In this document: piece by piece, positions 1-9,301 of the stretch
Layout of the letters: the number at the start of each line of letters is the position of its first letter
Numbering within the stretch: the stretch's first letter is position 1
Origin: Intoshia linei
Taxonomy: Eukaryota > Orthonectida > Rhopaluridae
Length of the DNA stretch: 21,190 nt
Assembly (NCBI GenBank): GCA_001642005.1
Contig: LWCA01000658.1
Span: 1-21,190 of the forward strand
Direction: 5' to 3'
Notes under the pieces: generated by a model
What the model was told of the DNA's origin: nothing
What the model saw: the letters and a program-made list of their open reading frames with translations, nothing else
The model's database searches: none
Made by a program: the position numbers and the translations under genes

Positions 1-262
1 AATTTTGATGATAAAAATGTTAAATGTTAACAGTTTCTATAGAATAATGTTCTACAGTAAATTCTCCAAAGATGAACACCAAAATATTACTTTTGAACAA
101 AATGTTCAATATAAAAGAGATAAAAAAATTATTTTTAATTTTTATTTATTTTTTAAATACATTGATATATCATATTACGTGTAAATAATCAGTTATTTTA
201 TTTTTTGATTTGTGTTTATATTGAATAATCTTGGACTTAAAATCAAATAAACTTGACAACCC
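1..262. other. AT-rich stretch without a gene
   Basis: No coding pattern, tRNA or clear repeat is visible here. It follows, in minus-strand order, the stop codon of the Tigger/jerky transposase remnant at 263, so it may include that element's 3' non-coding part, but no terminal inverted repeat was found. Confidence 0.4.
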
Positions 263-590
263 TTAATGGATATTATTCTCGATTAGATAATATTCCATAT
301 TATTAATATACATTTTTATTTCAGCAAATCCTATTGTCTTTGGATGTGAATTATGAACAACTGCATCAGATTCATCTATAATTGATTCATCTTCATTTTT
401 ATTAGATTGACAAAAAATATTAATGATATCTTTATTGTCTTTTTCTTCTAAAATTTCAAAAAAATTTAGATTTTCACTGTCATCTTCATTAATATTTATT
501 TTAAAGATATTTTCCCAACTGTTGAGAATTGACTCACTTTTTACATTTAACCACGCGAAATGGATCCCACATAAACAAGGATGTATGTTT
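263..590 (-). pseudogene. C-terminal remnant of a Tigger/jerky-type (pogo, DDE_1) transposase
   Basis: The minus strand is open for about 100 codons and ends at TAA (265-263). It contains the block AWLNVKSESILNSWENIF, which matches the 'AW..V...TI..CW' signature that follows the catalytic domain in Tigger, jerky and CENP-B-like transposases. An acidic Asn/Asp/Glu-rich stretch and a short helical tail follow, as in that family. The catalytic DDE core and the N-terminal helix-turn-helix are absent: upstream, the frame runs into sequence with no family resemblance. It is therefore a truncated fossil. An acidic tail open this long could also come from a domesticated jerky-like protein, but no N-terminal part supports that. 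Confidence 0.65.
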
Positions 591-834
591 TGCTGGTACC
601 CGCATGGGCTTGTTGGTTTTTTTTAACAGCATTAAAAAAATGGTACCAGCCCAATTATATATAATAGAAATTTTAGATTAATAATTTGTAGTATTATTTC
701 TATTTCCAATAAGATAGAAATAATAAAAGAAGGTTAAGGTTAAATGATTCATACAGTACATATAAATGTATATATTATGGTAGTGTCAATAAAATAAAAT
801 ATTATTTATTATGTGGTAATGTACAATTAATTGA

Positions 835-2290
835 TTATTCATAAAATTTTTCCCAATTGTATTGAATAAACAATTGATCATTCAATTTTTCTGTGGATAG
901 ATTTGTTCTTAGATAATTATGAAATTGACAATGTTTCGAAAAGGCTCTTTCAACTTAAGCTTCGGTTAATGGCATATTACATAACATTCTGAATAAAATG
1001 TTATGCACTGGTAATTTTTCAAATGATATTTCCAATCTTAATGCTAATTTTTCTTGTATATTAGATTCTTCTACCTTAAATTCATTGAATTTTTTATTTA
1101 TAATGCAGTAGAAACCCAGTTATTGAAAATATTGTCGTCTAAATCGGAATTTTCAGTAAACATATTAATGCTATCATAATTAAAAAAATATCGAAAATGT
1201 CTAATAATTATTCCAATGTTACTAATTTCGAACATAATCCACCTATTTTTCCATATATTTCGCAAATTATTAATAGTTGAAATTGATAATAAAGATGTTA
1301 TTTCATCAAACCATTCAATATAAATCTTTCTAAAGGCACAAATGACATCAAGTACATTAATCTCATCCTTTTGAATAATCATAAGTTGGGTTGATATTAT
1401 TTTTAAAATTATCACTGCTTGTTTCAATGTATTTTGGGCAACAACTCTACCAAATTCTTTTTTTATAGATATTACTAATTTTCTTATCTAGAATTCCAAC
1501 GTGTTAAATTATATCGGTCCATTAATTTATCTCCTATAAAAGTATCGACAAGTTTTAATGTCTCTTTAGCCTCAGTAATACATGTAAAAATGTCACCTAT
1601 TATCAGATTTAGGATATGAGCAGCACATTTAATATTTATAATATCTATTAACATTCCTTAGACTTTTTTGCATATTTCTAGCATTGTCTGAAACGCAGCA
1701 AAGAACTTTAGCCCCACAATTCTGTAGTTCCAGTATTATTGTATTCAAATGCTCATACAATTTGTCACCACTCTGTTCTTCCATTTCGACGCTACTCCAA
1801 TAAAATACTTTTTTGTTGATATATAACATGACGCATACATGTCTGACTGAGTTGACTGGATTTTTCCATGAATCAAACATTATGGATATTAGCTCAGATT
1901 TAAAGTATCGTTTCATATTTAATTTTTAAGGATAAAGTTTAAACTCTTTCAGATATTATAAATCTTGATTTGCAATGCACACCATAAGCCCACTGAAAAA
2001 TAGGGTCTTCTACAATGTTGAATGGCAAAACGTGATTGCAACAACTTTGTAATTACTTGTCTGTCTATATAAGGCAAATTTGGAAATTTTTCATCTTAAT
2101 TGCTAAAATACTCGTTATTTTTGGCGTGACAGAAACATTGTCCAAGTTACCATGTATTTTTAAATGGTACCTTAATGACGCCACGTGTGAATGAGAATTT
2201 ATGTATTTGATTCTTTTTAAGCATACTAAACATTGCATGTAATTAACTCCGTCTTTTTTAAAGTGTTTTAGTGAATTTATGCTGTTGAAC
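835..2290 (-). pseudogene. Decayed hAT transposase (BED finger, RNase H-like core, dimerisation tail)
   Basis: Conserved hAT pieces lie in the correct order on the minus strand but in different frames. Near 2250-2140 is a BED-type finger (CLVC followed by HLKIH). Near 2030-1980 is VLPFNIVEDPIFQWAYG. From 1910 to about 1640 comes the start of the RNase H-like fold (ISIMFDSWKN, then VSDNARNM). Near 1630-1590 is the KCAAHILNLIIGD block. At 960-835 is the C-terminal dimerisation tail, with ERAFSKHCQFHNYLRTNLS and the final stop at 837-835. The tail has an in-frame TAA at 957-955, where the family normally has Ser or Cys before VERAF, and frameshifts separate the other blocks, so the gene is dead. 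Terminal inverted repeats were not securely found; the GC-rich block near 2484-2541 may be part of the 5' end. Confidence 0.85.
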
Positions 2291-2483
2291 GATAATATAA
2301 AATGATAATAAGAAATTTTATTCTAAATCAATGCAAATTGTGATTATACATCAAAACTTAATTGTATTTTAAAAATCAATTGATTTTGCTGGTATCATCT
2401 TTGCACAATGTGCAAAATTTTCTGTGCAAACAATCGAAAATATTGATTTTTTTATATTAATTACTTTTTAAAATATTTAAAAA

Positions 2484-2541
2484 GTGCCCCAAAAAGCGAG
2501 GGTGCCCTGCTGCCGAGGTTCGCTCCAAACCGGGGTCGGGC
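2484..2541. other. Isolated GC-rich block upstream of FITM
   Basis: About 58 bases rich in G and C, with several CpG steps, stand out in sequence that is otherwise mostly A and T. On the minus strand the block reads CAGCAGGGCACCCTCGC and onward. A CAG-starting, GC-rich end with this orientation fits a hAT terminus for the dead transposase at 835-2290. It could instead be a CpG-type promoter element for the FITM gene. No matching second terminus was found near 600-830, so the assignment is open. Confidence 0.35.
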
Positions 2542-2548
2542 TATATAA
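2542..2548 (+). promoter_or_regulatory. Possible TATA box of the FITM/PPP1R3 unit
   Basis: TATATAA directly follows the GC-rich block and lies about 210-250 bp upstream of the FITM start codons. Its spacing to a GC-rich upstream element resembles a core promoter. In such AT-rich DNA a TATA-like string is expected often by chance, so this is only a candidate. Confidence 0.2.
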
Positions 2549-2791
2549 CAGTATTTATATTCTACAACTGAAGACGTTGAGTACTAAGCACCATTGTTTC
2601 TCAGACTCGTGTGACATCCTACTATACACCGGTATTATCGTGAATATTTCAAAATTTATCTGACAAGTTTACTTTTACAATACATACATTGGGAATCCCA
2701 ATCGTGTACCTGAAATAACGAATATTAACTTTAGTGAGCCAAATAAAATATCACTATGGTATGTTTATTTTGAATTTTAAATGAAACGTGA

Positions 2792-3544
2792 ATGATTATT
2801 ATAATTGGCGAAAACAAAATTAATGTAAAACAGAGCAATGTTTGCATTTTTCGGAGAATTGTTGCATACGTTTTCGGAGTATTTTTTATATCCCTCATGG
2901 CTGATTACACAAAACCAGATAATATTTTCAGTTTTTCTCAAAAAAACAGCAATGTAAACAGAATAATGATTAAATATTGTGTCTTTTGGACTCTGTTGCC
3001 ATTGATAGTATACTCAGTAATATCGAAAAATTTTTATTTGAGCATGCAATGTCTAGGAAGAACATTTTATTACTTGTTTACATGGATTATGGCTGTCAGT
3101 GTTATACAACTTGTAAATTATTTTACAAAACAATGTATTTTGTTTGAAAATAGAGAATGTATCAAATTTTGGTCATTTGATATCGGTGGTCATGTAGCAA
3201 TGTTGTCATTTTTATCTTTGAGTATATCACACGAACTGTACTTTATAAGTGATTCTACAGGATATCATGTAAAAAATAATGTAAGTTGGATGTCAAAAAG
3301 TTTGAAAGAAAAAATGGTGTATACTTTATCTGGTAAGAATCTGATTAAATTACCATATAACGGACTTGTGCAACCAATATTTATTCTAGCGACTTTAGTT
3401 TATTGGAAGTATTTACAGATTTTATGGGATGTATCAATATGTATCACTTGCATGTATTACCATAACATGCCACAAAATTTTGCAGGGCTAATCCTTTCGT
3501 TTGCATTGTATTATTGTCGATGTGAATTTTTTTCTCAAATATAA
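2792..3544 (+). CDS. Fitm: FITM (fat storage-inducing transmembrane) family protein
   Basis: The open frame gives 250 residues of an ER multi-pass membrane protein. FITM proteins cleave acyl-CoA at the ER and are needed for lipid-droplet budding and ER integrity (family knowledge). The family signature is present: FDIGGHVAML, with His134, and YYHNMPQNFAG, with His224. These correspond to the two conserved histidines of FIT2. Several hydrophobic segments surround them, for example around residues 24-37, 65-80, 93-110 and 193-222. The start is uncertain. ATG 2792 has an overlapping mini-ORF upstream (2781-2795). An alternative is ATG 2756-2758, which ends exactly at a good donor (GTATGT at 2759) and joins in frame to codon 2834 if AG 2832-2833 is the acceptor (75-nt intron). 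That would replace the first 14 residues by one Met. The stop lies only 35 bp before the next gene. Confidence 0.88.
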   Translation: MIIIIGENKINVKQSNVCIFRRIVAYVFGVFFISLMADYTKPDNIFSFSQKNSNVNRIMIKYCVFWTLLPLIVYSVISKNFYLSMQCLGRTFYYLFTWIMAVSVIQLVNYFTKQCILFENRECIKFWSFDIGGHVAMLSFLSLSISHELYFISDSTGYHVKNNVSWMSKSLKEKMVYTLSGKNLIKLPYNGLVQPIFILATLVYWKYLQILWDVSICITCMYYHNMPQNFAGLILSFALYYCRCEFFSQI

Positions 3545-3579
3545 ATTTAGAAGAACAATTAACTAATTCTACCTCAATC

Positions 3580-4215
3580 ATGCCTTCATGTATCATTAGA
3601 TCAACATCTTTGAAAAGGTACAATTCAAAAAAAAAAGTTAAATTTGCAGATTCTGTGGGTTTACAACTTGAAAAAATTCAATATCTTAATCTATCTCTGC
3701 AGTCCTATGGATTTCAATCAAATGTAAAACTGAAAGTTTCTCAGATAATTGACAATTCAAAAAGAAAATTAGAATTTATATGTCTATTCTTACCCTCCAT
3801 CAATCATTATAAATTTGTGGATAATGTTCGAAAATTTTACTTAAAACTCAGTTCATGTCTTCCAGATCCGAACAAATTAGTGATAACTTATATTGTTGCT
3901 GTAAACAATATATCATTTGAAAAAAAGGTTGATTTAATTCTGATTTTATAATTTAAATTTTAGGTATTTGTAAGATATTCCATCTCAAATTGGAAGACAT
4001 ACACTGACGTATATGGAAAATTTCAACAACACATCAAACGTGATAACATCGATTATTTTGGTATAATCACCTCTATTCCACACATTTATGCTACTTGTTC
4101 AAATTTTATTGAATTTGTGATAGCTGTAACAATAAACGGGCAGACTTATTGGGACAACAATATGGGATCAAATTACAAAATTATTATCAAATTAAATAAT
4201 ACATTAGATTTTTGA
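3580..4215 (+). CDS. PPP1R3: PPP1R3-type glycogen-targeting subunit of protein phosphatase 1 (CBM21)
   Basis: Two exons, 3580-3927 and 3964-4215, encode 199 residues. These subunits bind PP1 through an RVxF motif and glycogen or glycogen synthase through a CBM21 domain, promoting glycogen storage. The RVxF motif is KVKF at residues 19-22, in the usual 'KKxVxFAD..GL.L' setting. The CBM21 domain covers about residues 68-195, with KFVDNVRKF at its start and the family hallmark WDNNMGSNY at 179-187. The intron 3928-3963 is only 36 nt (GTTGAT...TTTTAG) and contains an in-frame TAA. Removing it joins NISFEKK to VFVRYSISNW, exactly as the family requires. The protein is shorter than the vertebrate paralogues, closest in size to a minimal core. 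It begins 35 bp after the FITM stop on the same strand. Confidence 0.92.
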
Positions 4216-4704
4216 ATGAATTATCTTTATCTGTGTCTAATTAAACATGTGCCATCCAGTTTTAACTATGTATTTTAGTTTTTATCAAACGTTGAGCATA
4301 ATATAACTCGGCAAGATACATACATGTGATATGTATACATGAAAATATATAATATGGTGGTAATCGATAAAAAATTAAAACTCAATAAACTAATTTCATA
4401 CAACTATCTTAGTATACTGAAAGAGTGTTTAAAAGTCAATCGGAAAAGTATTTAATATAGAATAAGTCGGTACAGAATAGAGACTGAAACCGACGAATAA
4501 CTTAAAATTTTATTAAATTTAAGATTATATTTAATCGTACATCTTGTATTCAATACAATGTATTGTTACGTTAATTACTATGTAATTAACTAATTTAATT
4601 AAAATAACCCTCTTTGATTATTATATTTTAATTCTAACTTTATCTGTGATAACAATTAGTAAAATTTCAAAAATAGACTTCCAATAACTTAAAACGAAGT
4701 ACAG
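4216..4704. other. 3' flank of PPP1R3, no gene seen
   Basis: No coding block was recognised on either strand. An AATAAA on the plus strand near 4383 could serve as a poly(A) signal for the PPP1R3 transcript. The rest is AT-rich sequence. Confidence 0.4.
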
Positions 4705-4767
4705 TATAACCTCCGTTATTCGCGTGATATTAAAAACCTTTATTTTTGGCAAATAACGGAGGTTATA
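4705..4767. repeat. Short perfect hairpin with Tigger-like terminal sequence
   Basis: TATAACCTCCGTTATT at 4705-4720 is the perfect reverse complement of 4752-4767, with a 31-nt spacer. The left arm is preceded by CAG (4702-4704). Together CAGTATAACCTCCGTTATTC resembles the terminal repeats of pogo/Tigger transposons. It could be a minimal Tigger-derived MITE or two termini left by internal deletion. A gene-regulatory hairpin is less likely. Confidence 0.55.
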
Positions 4768-4780
4768 ATATACACTATAT

Positions 4781-5308
4781 TAGTGGTGTGAATTTTAGTA
4801 GTTTTTTTGGAAATTTTATGGTGCAGGAACGGATAAAGTCGCGTATGAAAATTTTATGGTTACTTTCAATAATCATATTATGATAATAATAATATATTTT
4901 ATTAATATCATTATAACTTATGATGCTATTTTTTGAGTGGTCATGTTTGGTTATTCATTTTGCATTTTTAAATTCAATTCTATCTCATTTATTTTTGTTT
5001 TTAGTTAAAATTTTTATAAAAATATAAGAATTTCAATAAAATAAAAAGTAAACTAGGTAGAATTGAATTTAAAGATGCAAAGTGAACAACCAAATATGAC
5101 CTCTCAAAACATAGCTAACCCAGTCGATGGTAACATTCCATTAAATAAAGTTATATTTTAATTTTTGTATGGTATCGCAAGCGTCTCCGCAAATTTTTAT
5201 CAAATTTAAATAATTTTTTTTGTAGTCACTTTTGATTAATTACTCTAAATTAAATTAATAACATCTTCCGATCCTGCACTTTATTTTTAAAATTTTGTCA
5301 CACCTCTA
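4781..5308. mobile_element. Palindromic non-autonomous DNA transposon (hAT-like MITE)
   Basis: The ends are imperfect inverted repeats: TAGTGGTGTGAATTTT at the left and, read on the minus strand from the right, TAGAGGTGTGACAAAATTTT. Further in, GGTGCAGGAACGGA is mirrored by GTGCAGGATCGG. A second, longer inverted pair of about 75 bp lies at roughly 4930-5010 and 5037-5112, so the element can fold on itself. It has no open reading frame. The TAG(t/a)GGTGTG ends suggest the hAT superfamily. The 8-bp flanks (CACTATAT and GTGTATAT) match at only 5 of 8 positions, so the target duplication is not secure. Confidence 0.7.
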
Positions 5309-5583
5309 GTGTATATCTTATTCATTATCTCGATCTCTGAATTTTCAAGGTAAATGAATATTGATTTCGGCATAACAACGTGCCAATCCCAAATCACCCT
5401 GAAGAGAGGAAGTCAACATTAAAATTCTAATTAGATTTAGATTGATACGCAGTGCACATTTAAAATTTTTATATTGCATTTTTGTATAACATACATAAAT
5501 AAATAACATTAATGATTAAAAGAAATAATGTAGTGGAACAAATTAACAATAATGTAAGTAATGTATTTATTGTTATAAAAAAA

Positions 5584-6381
5584 TTATCCGACCATATTAA
5601 TAACAGTCAAATGTAAAATGACGTGGGCAAACAAGAAATCAGCTATAGCTCTTTGTTCAGATATTCCCTTAAAAATACTTGCATTTTCACTGTTGAGTTG
5701 AATTCGAAGTGAAACTAAATAATGAAATTATAATGTTTATATAATTTGATAATTATTACGTCCAGACTACCTGGACTTTTTTGAAAATTAAATTGATTTA
5801 ATCAAAAATTAAGAAAATGCATTGCCATAATACTATTAATTCTAAGCATAAAATTTGGTAGATATGAAAACGTAGAAAAAATTAGTGACGTCACAAAGTA
5901 TTCTGACGATTGGAAAAAAAGGTTATAAAATTTTTGTTGGCTAATAGATTAGACCAGAGATTGAGAACATAAAAAATCAACAACAATGTTTTTAATTTAA
6001 AATTTTAGACACTAAGAATGTTATAAAAATATTTAAGTTTTATTTTGGGATTTTACCGCTGGAAATATAAATTAGAAGTTAAAATTTTGGGAATCACAAA
6101 TATTAAGGATATAATAGTTTATATCAATTACCTGCCAAAACAAAGGCGGCAACAGAAGAAATAAATCCAGCCAAAAATGAATTATAAGCAATAGATCCAA
6201 TAGTAATACAATATAGAAATTGACAAATTCCAGTAAATAGTATACATAACAAATACACGTCAATAATTTTCAATGTACTGCCAGTATTAGCGTTATAAGA
6301 ATCACATATTTCATAAAATATACTCTTTGAACTGAATTTTGTGTTTTTAGTGGGAAATTTTGAATTTTTTTTGAATTTCAT
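5584..6381 (-). CDS. Dad1: DAD1, oligosaccharyltransferase subunit
   Basis: Two exons, 6381-6132 and 5714-5584, join in frame (GCA G|TT TCA) to give 126 residues. DAD1/Ost2 is a small ER membrane subunit of the complex that transfers the N-glycan precursor to nascent proteins. The match runs along the whole length: [48 protein letters not shown], and the C-terminal [19 protein letters not shown] followed by a terminal Gly. Three hydrophobic segments are present as in the family. The N-terminus is about a dozen residues longer than the usual 113, starting at the first in-frame ATG (6381); an open frame continues upstream without an ATG. The intron (5715-6131, 417 nt) has a GTAATT donor and a TTTAG acceptor. 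An AATAAA lies on the minus strand just after the stop. Confidence 0.95.
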
Positions 6382-7375
6382 TGGTAGATGAATGTATCGA
6401 ACAATAAATATTAACGTTGTCAATAGAGCATTATTAAAATCTAGATGATGTGTCCTTAAAATGTAAAGTTCAATTTTTTACTTGTTTAAAGTGTTTTAAA
6501 ATTAAAAATAACGGTGTATTTGTTAGTTATACGGTAATTTTCAAGAAAAATACTGAATTACATTGTAATGCTAACCATCAAACTGGTTTTATTTTCAAGT
6601 AATGGAACCAGTTTTATTAATAGACTTTTGTGTCTCCGTTTTGAAATACGACATAGATTATTAACTAAATATATCAGAAATCAGACATTAAAAATTTTAA
6701 CATTTTTGAAATGTTAAATTATCATGTTTCAATTAAACTTTAAAAGAAAATTTAAGGTTATAAAAGATACATTAACTTAAAATTGGAATATTACATTCGA
6801 GGAAGATGACATTTCTTGCGACCTAATGATGGGAAGATTCCTCAATGTTTTTAGAGTGTGCGTCTGTTTCTCGGTATTTGAAATGCATCGAATAATTTAC
6901 CTTTTAATGTTGGAAATCACAACTGTTGAGATAATCTAAGCTTTCCAAAAATCTCAGATTACAGAAAAAATAGAAAAATAGTTGTTCATAGCTAAAGAGT
7001 CACGATCATTCGAAAAATTGAAAAACTGGTTTTCGAATAATTCCGGTTAATCTGAAATATATTTTTTAATCGTAAACTAAAAAATTTCGACTATCCTAAT
7101 AATGTCATTAAAAACACTTCATGTTGATTAAACTTATAAAATATTTTTTAATGGAGATGGTTTACATTCCGTTAGATTAGCTAGGTCAATAGTATTTTGA
7201 AATCATTCCTGAATTAATATGTCAATTAAGTTTCTACTTTCATAATTGGAAGCGGTTTCAGTTAGATATGATTGAGTTACTAAATTTGATAAAATATCTA
7301 TTCGTAATTTTTTCTCAGTATTTGATTTACTCTCCTAGAATCTAAGACCTAGATAATCAAATTTATGGTATAAGG
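6382..7375. other. Long AT-rich stretch, no gene recognised
   Basis: This contains the upstream region of DAD1. At about 6782-6940 the plus strand is open for about 50 codons with fairly mixed composition (it contains WNITFEEDDISCDLMMGRF), but I recognise no family. Near 7010-7040 is a small palindrome, ATTCGAAAA...TTTTCGAAT. Nothing else could be assigned. Confidence 0.3.
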
Positions 7376-7510
7376 CAGGGGTTCCCAAACTCAATTTCGA
7401 TCTCAACTCTCAATCCCAAAGTCGATATTTAATAATTAAAAAAAATATATTTATTACTGTCACATTATATCAGTGGATCCTCAACTTGTTATAAAAATAT
7501 CCCCTTACAA
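7376..7510 (+). mobile_element. Two adjacent hAT-type terminal sequences
   Basis: CAGGGGTTCCCAAACTC starts at 7376 and CAGTGGATCCTCAACTTGT starts at 7471. Both match the widespread hAT terminal consensus (CAGxGGTTCTCAAxCT). They lie downstream of the ZBED-type transposase remnant in its own reading direction, where one terminus of that element is expected. Two termini about 95 bp apart imply a nested or duplicated insertion. The opposite termini were not found. Confidence 0.6.
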
Positions 7511-7744
7511 CCAAAAAATTCATCAACGCTCCACTCTATCCATCTAAAATCGTTTTTTGGGTATAGTGTTTTTATATATTTTTTGCACTTTACAAATTGT
7601 TTAAACAAAACTGCATTGTTTATAATTAAATAAAGTACAAAAAAAATATAAAACCACTTGTAAATAGAATATATAATTTATTTTATAATAAAATTTTACA
7701 ATAAAAATACAAAATGTAGTATTATTAATGTGATATGATATGAT

Positions 7745-8113
7745 ATTTTTTAAAATAGTTTGCAAAACTTCACCAATGACGGGAAATAGTAATGATTCAC
7801 CAATGTTATGGGGTTTTCCAGATTTAACAATCATGAACGAAATGTTGTAAGATGCGATCAAGCCCTCGTTTTGATTTTTTATAGAGTTATTAAACATGTT
7901 TTAAATTGGTGGTTGATTATTAAATGTATCTCGTAGAGTTTTAAAATATAACAAGTCACTATTTAGTTTAACAGGATGAATATTTTTTAAATGATTTAAT
8001 AACCTTGAAGGTTTCATGGCTTCGTTGCTATATACTTTTTGACAAACTAAACACATTGGTAGTGATTTGTTTTGAGGTGATGTGATGAAACCAAATTTTA
8101 AATATTCAATACT
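7745..8113 (-). pseudogene. N-terminal remnant of a ZBED5/Buster-like hAT transposase
   Basis: The minus strand encodes YLKFGFITSPQNKSLPMCLV, then VCQKVYSNEAMKPSRLLNHL, then HLKNIHP. This is the BED-like zinc finger typical of ZBED5-type hAT transposases, with CxxC and two His ligands. An in-frame TAA follows near 7901-7903, after which the same frame resumes with SYNISFMIVKSGKPHNIGE. This is the conserved 'ASY..A..IAK..KPHTIGE' block of the family. After about 7745 the similarity stops. The stop codon and the missing catalytic part show that it is dead. Confidence 0.85.
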
Positions 8114-8248
8114 GTACTGTCTACATTTTTTTGTATGTATTTGTATGTATAAAATATAACAGCGATAATTAAAAGTATAATTGACGTCACAAATTGTCAC
8201 TGTCAACTTGACAGTAATTAACAATAAAGTAAAATAATATAGAAACAA

Positions 8249-8645
8249 TTAAATAAATTTTTAGATTAGTTATCAAGTTTACTAATCATTAGTCATTTCA
8301 ATAAAACATGTGTTGTAAATGTATGTAATTAATAATTAAAATGTTATAATAAAACAATGAACATTGACATAGAACTATATTTTAAATTTGGTACCGCATC
8401 AATTTTACTATACTGAAATATATTAAAAAAAATTTATATTTATGTTTTTATAATCGCCCACTTGTAGTACAAGGCTTGTACCAGTTATGTTTAATTCAGT
8501 CATGGCAATTTTAATAGATCGTTCAATAATTTTATTTTGAGAGAATTATATCTTGTTATGCGATATAAACAAATAATTATCTCGAGTAGAGTAGTTTATC
8601 TTCATCTACGATGCAATTATAATTACTAACTAAACATTAGCAAGG
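8249..8645. other. Non-coding stretch
   Basis: AT-rich, with no coding block recognised on either strand. Part of it may belong to the 5' end of the ZBED-type element, but no terminal repeat was found. Confidence 0.3.
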
Positions 8646-8828
8646 GTGATCGATTTTCTGGTACCAAAAAATTTTTTGAAAGAAACTGAATACAATGACG
8701 CCTGTAAATCTCATAAATTGTCAACGTTTATAACCAAGTTCAGGGAAAAAGACCAATTGCTAAAAGCGGATCAATTTTTGAAAAATCTGTCGCTAATGTA
8801 CTGTAGTGATATATCACTATCGTACTAA
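8646..8828 (+). other. Unrecognised small open frame, possible exon
   Basis: About 60 codons are open, bounded upstream by TAA (8631-8633) and downstream by TAA. The frame has no ATG near its start. The translation is mixed and fairly hydrophilic (it contains FITKFREKDQLLKADQFLKN). A possible splice acceptor, CATTAG, ends at 8640. I do not recognise a family. It may be a single exon, a transposon fragment or chance. Confidence 0.2.
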
Positions 8829-8873
8829 TCGAGATTCGAATATAATATACTTTCGATATAACTCACTTGTGAT

Positions 8874-8946
8874 GTCTAACTGTCAGAGTGGTTATAGCCA
8901 TATCATTGTATTATGCGTGACTAGAGTTTGAATCCCGCTTTGAACA
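8874..8946 (+). repeat. tRNA-like sequence, possibly a SINE head or tRNA fossil
   Basis: TGTCAGAGTGG (8881-8891) resembles the A box and AGTTTGAATCC (8925-8935) the B box of a tRNA-type internal promoter, with the usual spacing of about 34 nt between them. A short T run follows (8949-8953). The acceptor stem does not pair and the T stem is poor, so it is not a working tRNA gene. A tRNA-derived SINE or a tRNA pseudogene would fit. Confidence 0.35.
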
Positions 8947-8953
8947 TCTTTTT

Positions 8954-9301
8954 ATTTAAGATGAATTTATTCGAGTTCCTTTCTGCCAATCGTTACATGT
9001 ACTATAAAAATGAAATTTTTACAATTTATTTAACAGCTATTATCAGTTTTTACCAATTCTATTAACGTATTTTCTAAATATATGGTCAATATTAGTTAAC
9101 AAAAATTTTAAATTAGTATGATGATTAATAGTGGGCTTAGTAAAAATTAATCAGGAGGCTTGACAAATATTAAAAAAAAAATTTCTACTACAACTATTGC
9201 CTCCTAATAATAAAGTAATTTTTTAATGAAACGCTTGGCACATAATAATTATTTAGAGTACCAGTTTAAGATCTATTATTATGGCATAAACCCTTTAAAA
9301 T
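8954..9301. other. Non-coding stretch downstream of the small gene at 9302
   Basis: No gene seen. It includes a short inverted pair, AGGAGGC near 9152 and GCCTCCT near 9199, separated by an A/T-rich run. The pair may mark a small decayed element. Confidence 0.3.

Noticed and set aside
423-626. Plus-strand open frame of 67 codons
   Set aside because: It is the antisense shadow of the Tigger/jerky transposase tail on the minus strand and has no family pattern.
3500-3583. A FITM-PPP1R3 fusion protein made by a tiny intron across the junction
   Set aside because: The possible donors in the FITM tail (35-nt and 29-nt introns to AG 3550) both create a stop codon right at the junction.
6072-6263. 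Minus-strand hydrophobic open frame
   Set aside because: It overlaps DAD1 exon 1 in another frame; the DAD1 frame matches the family throughout.
8874-8946. Functional tRNA gene
   Set aside because: A- and B-box-like motifs are present, but the acceptor stem does not pair and the T stem has mismatches.
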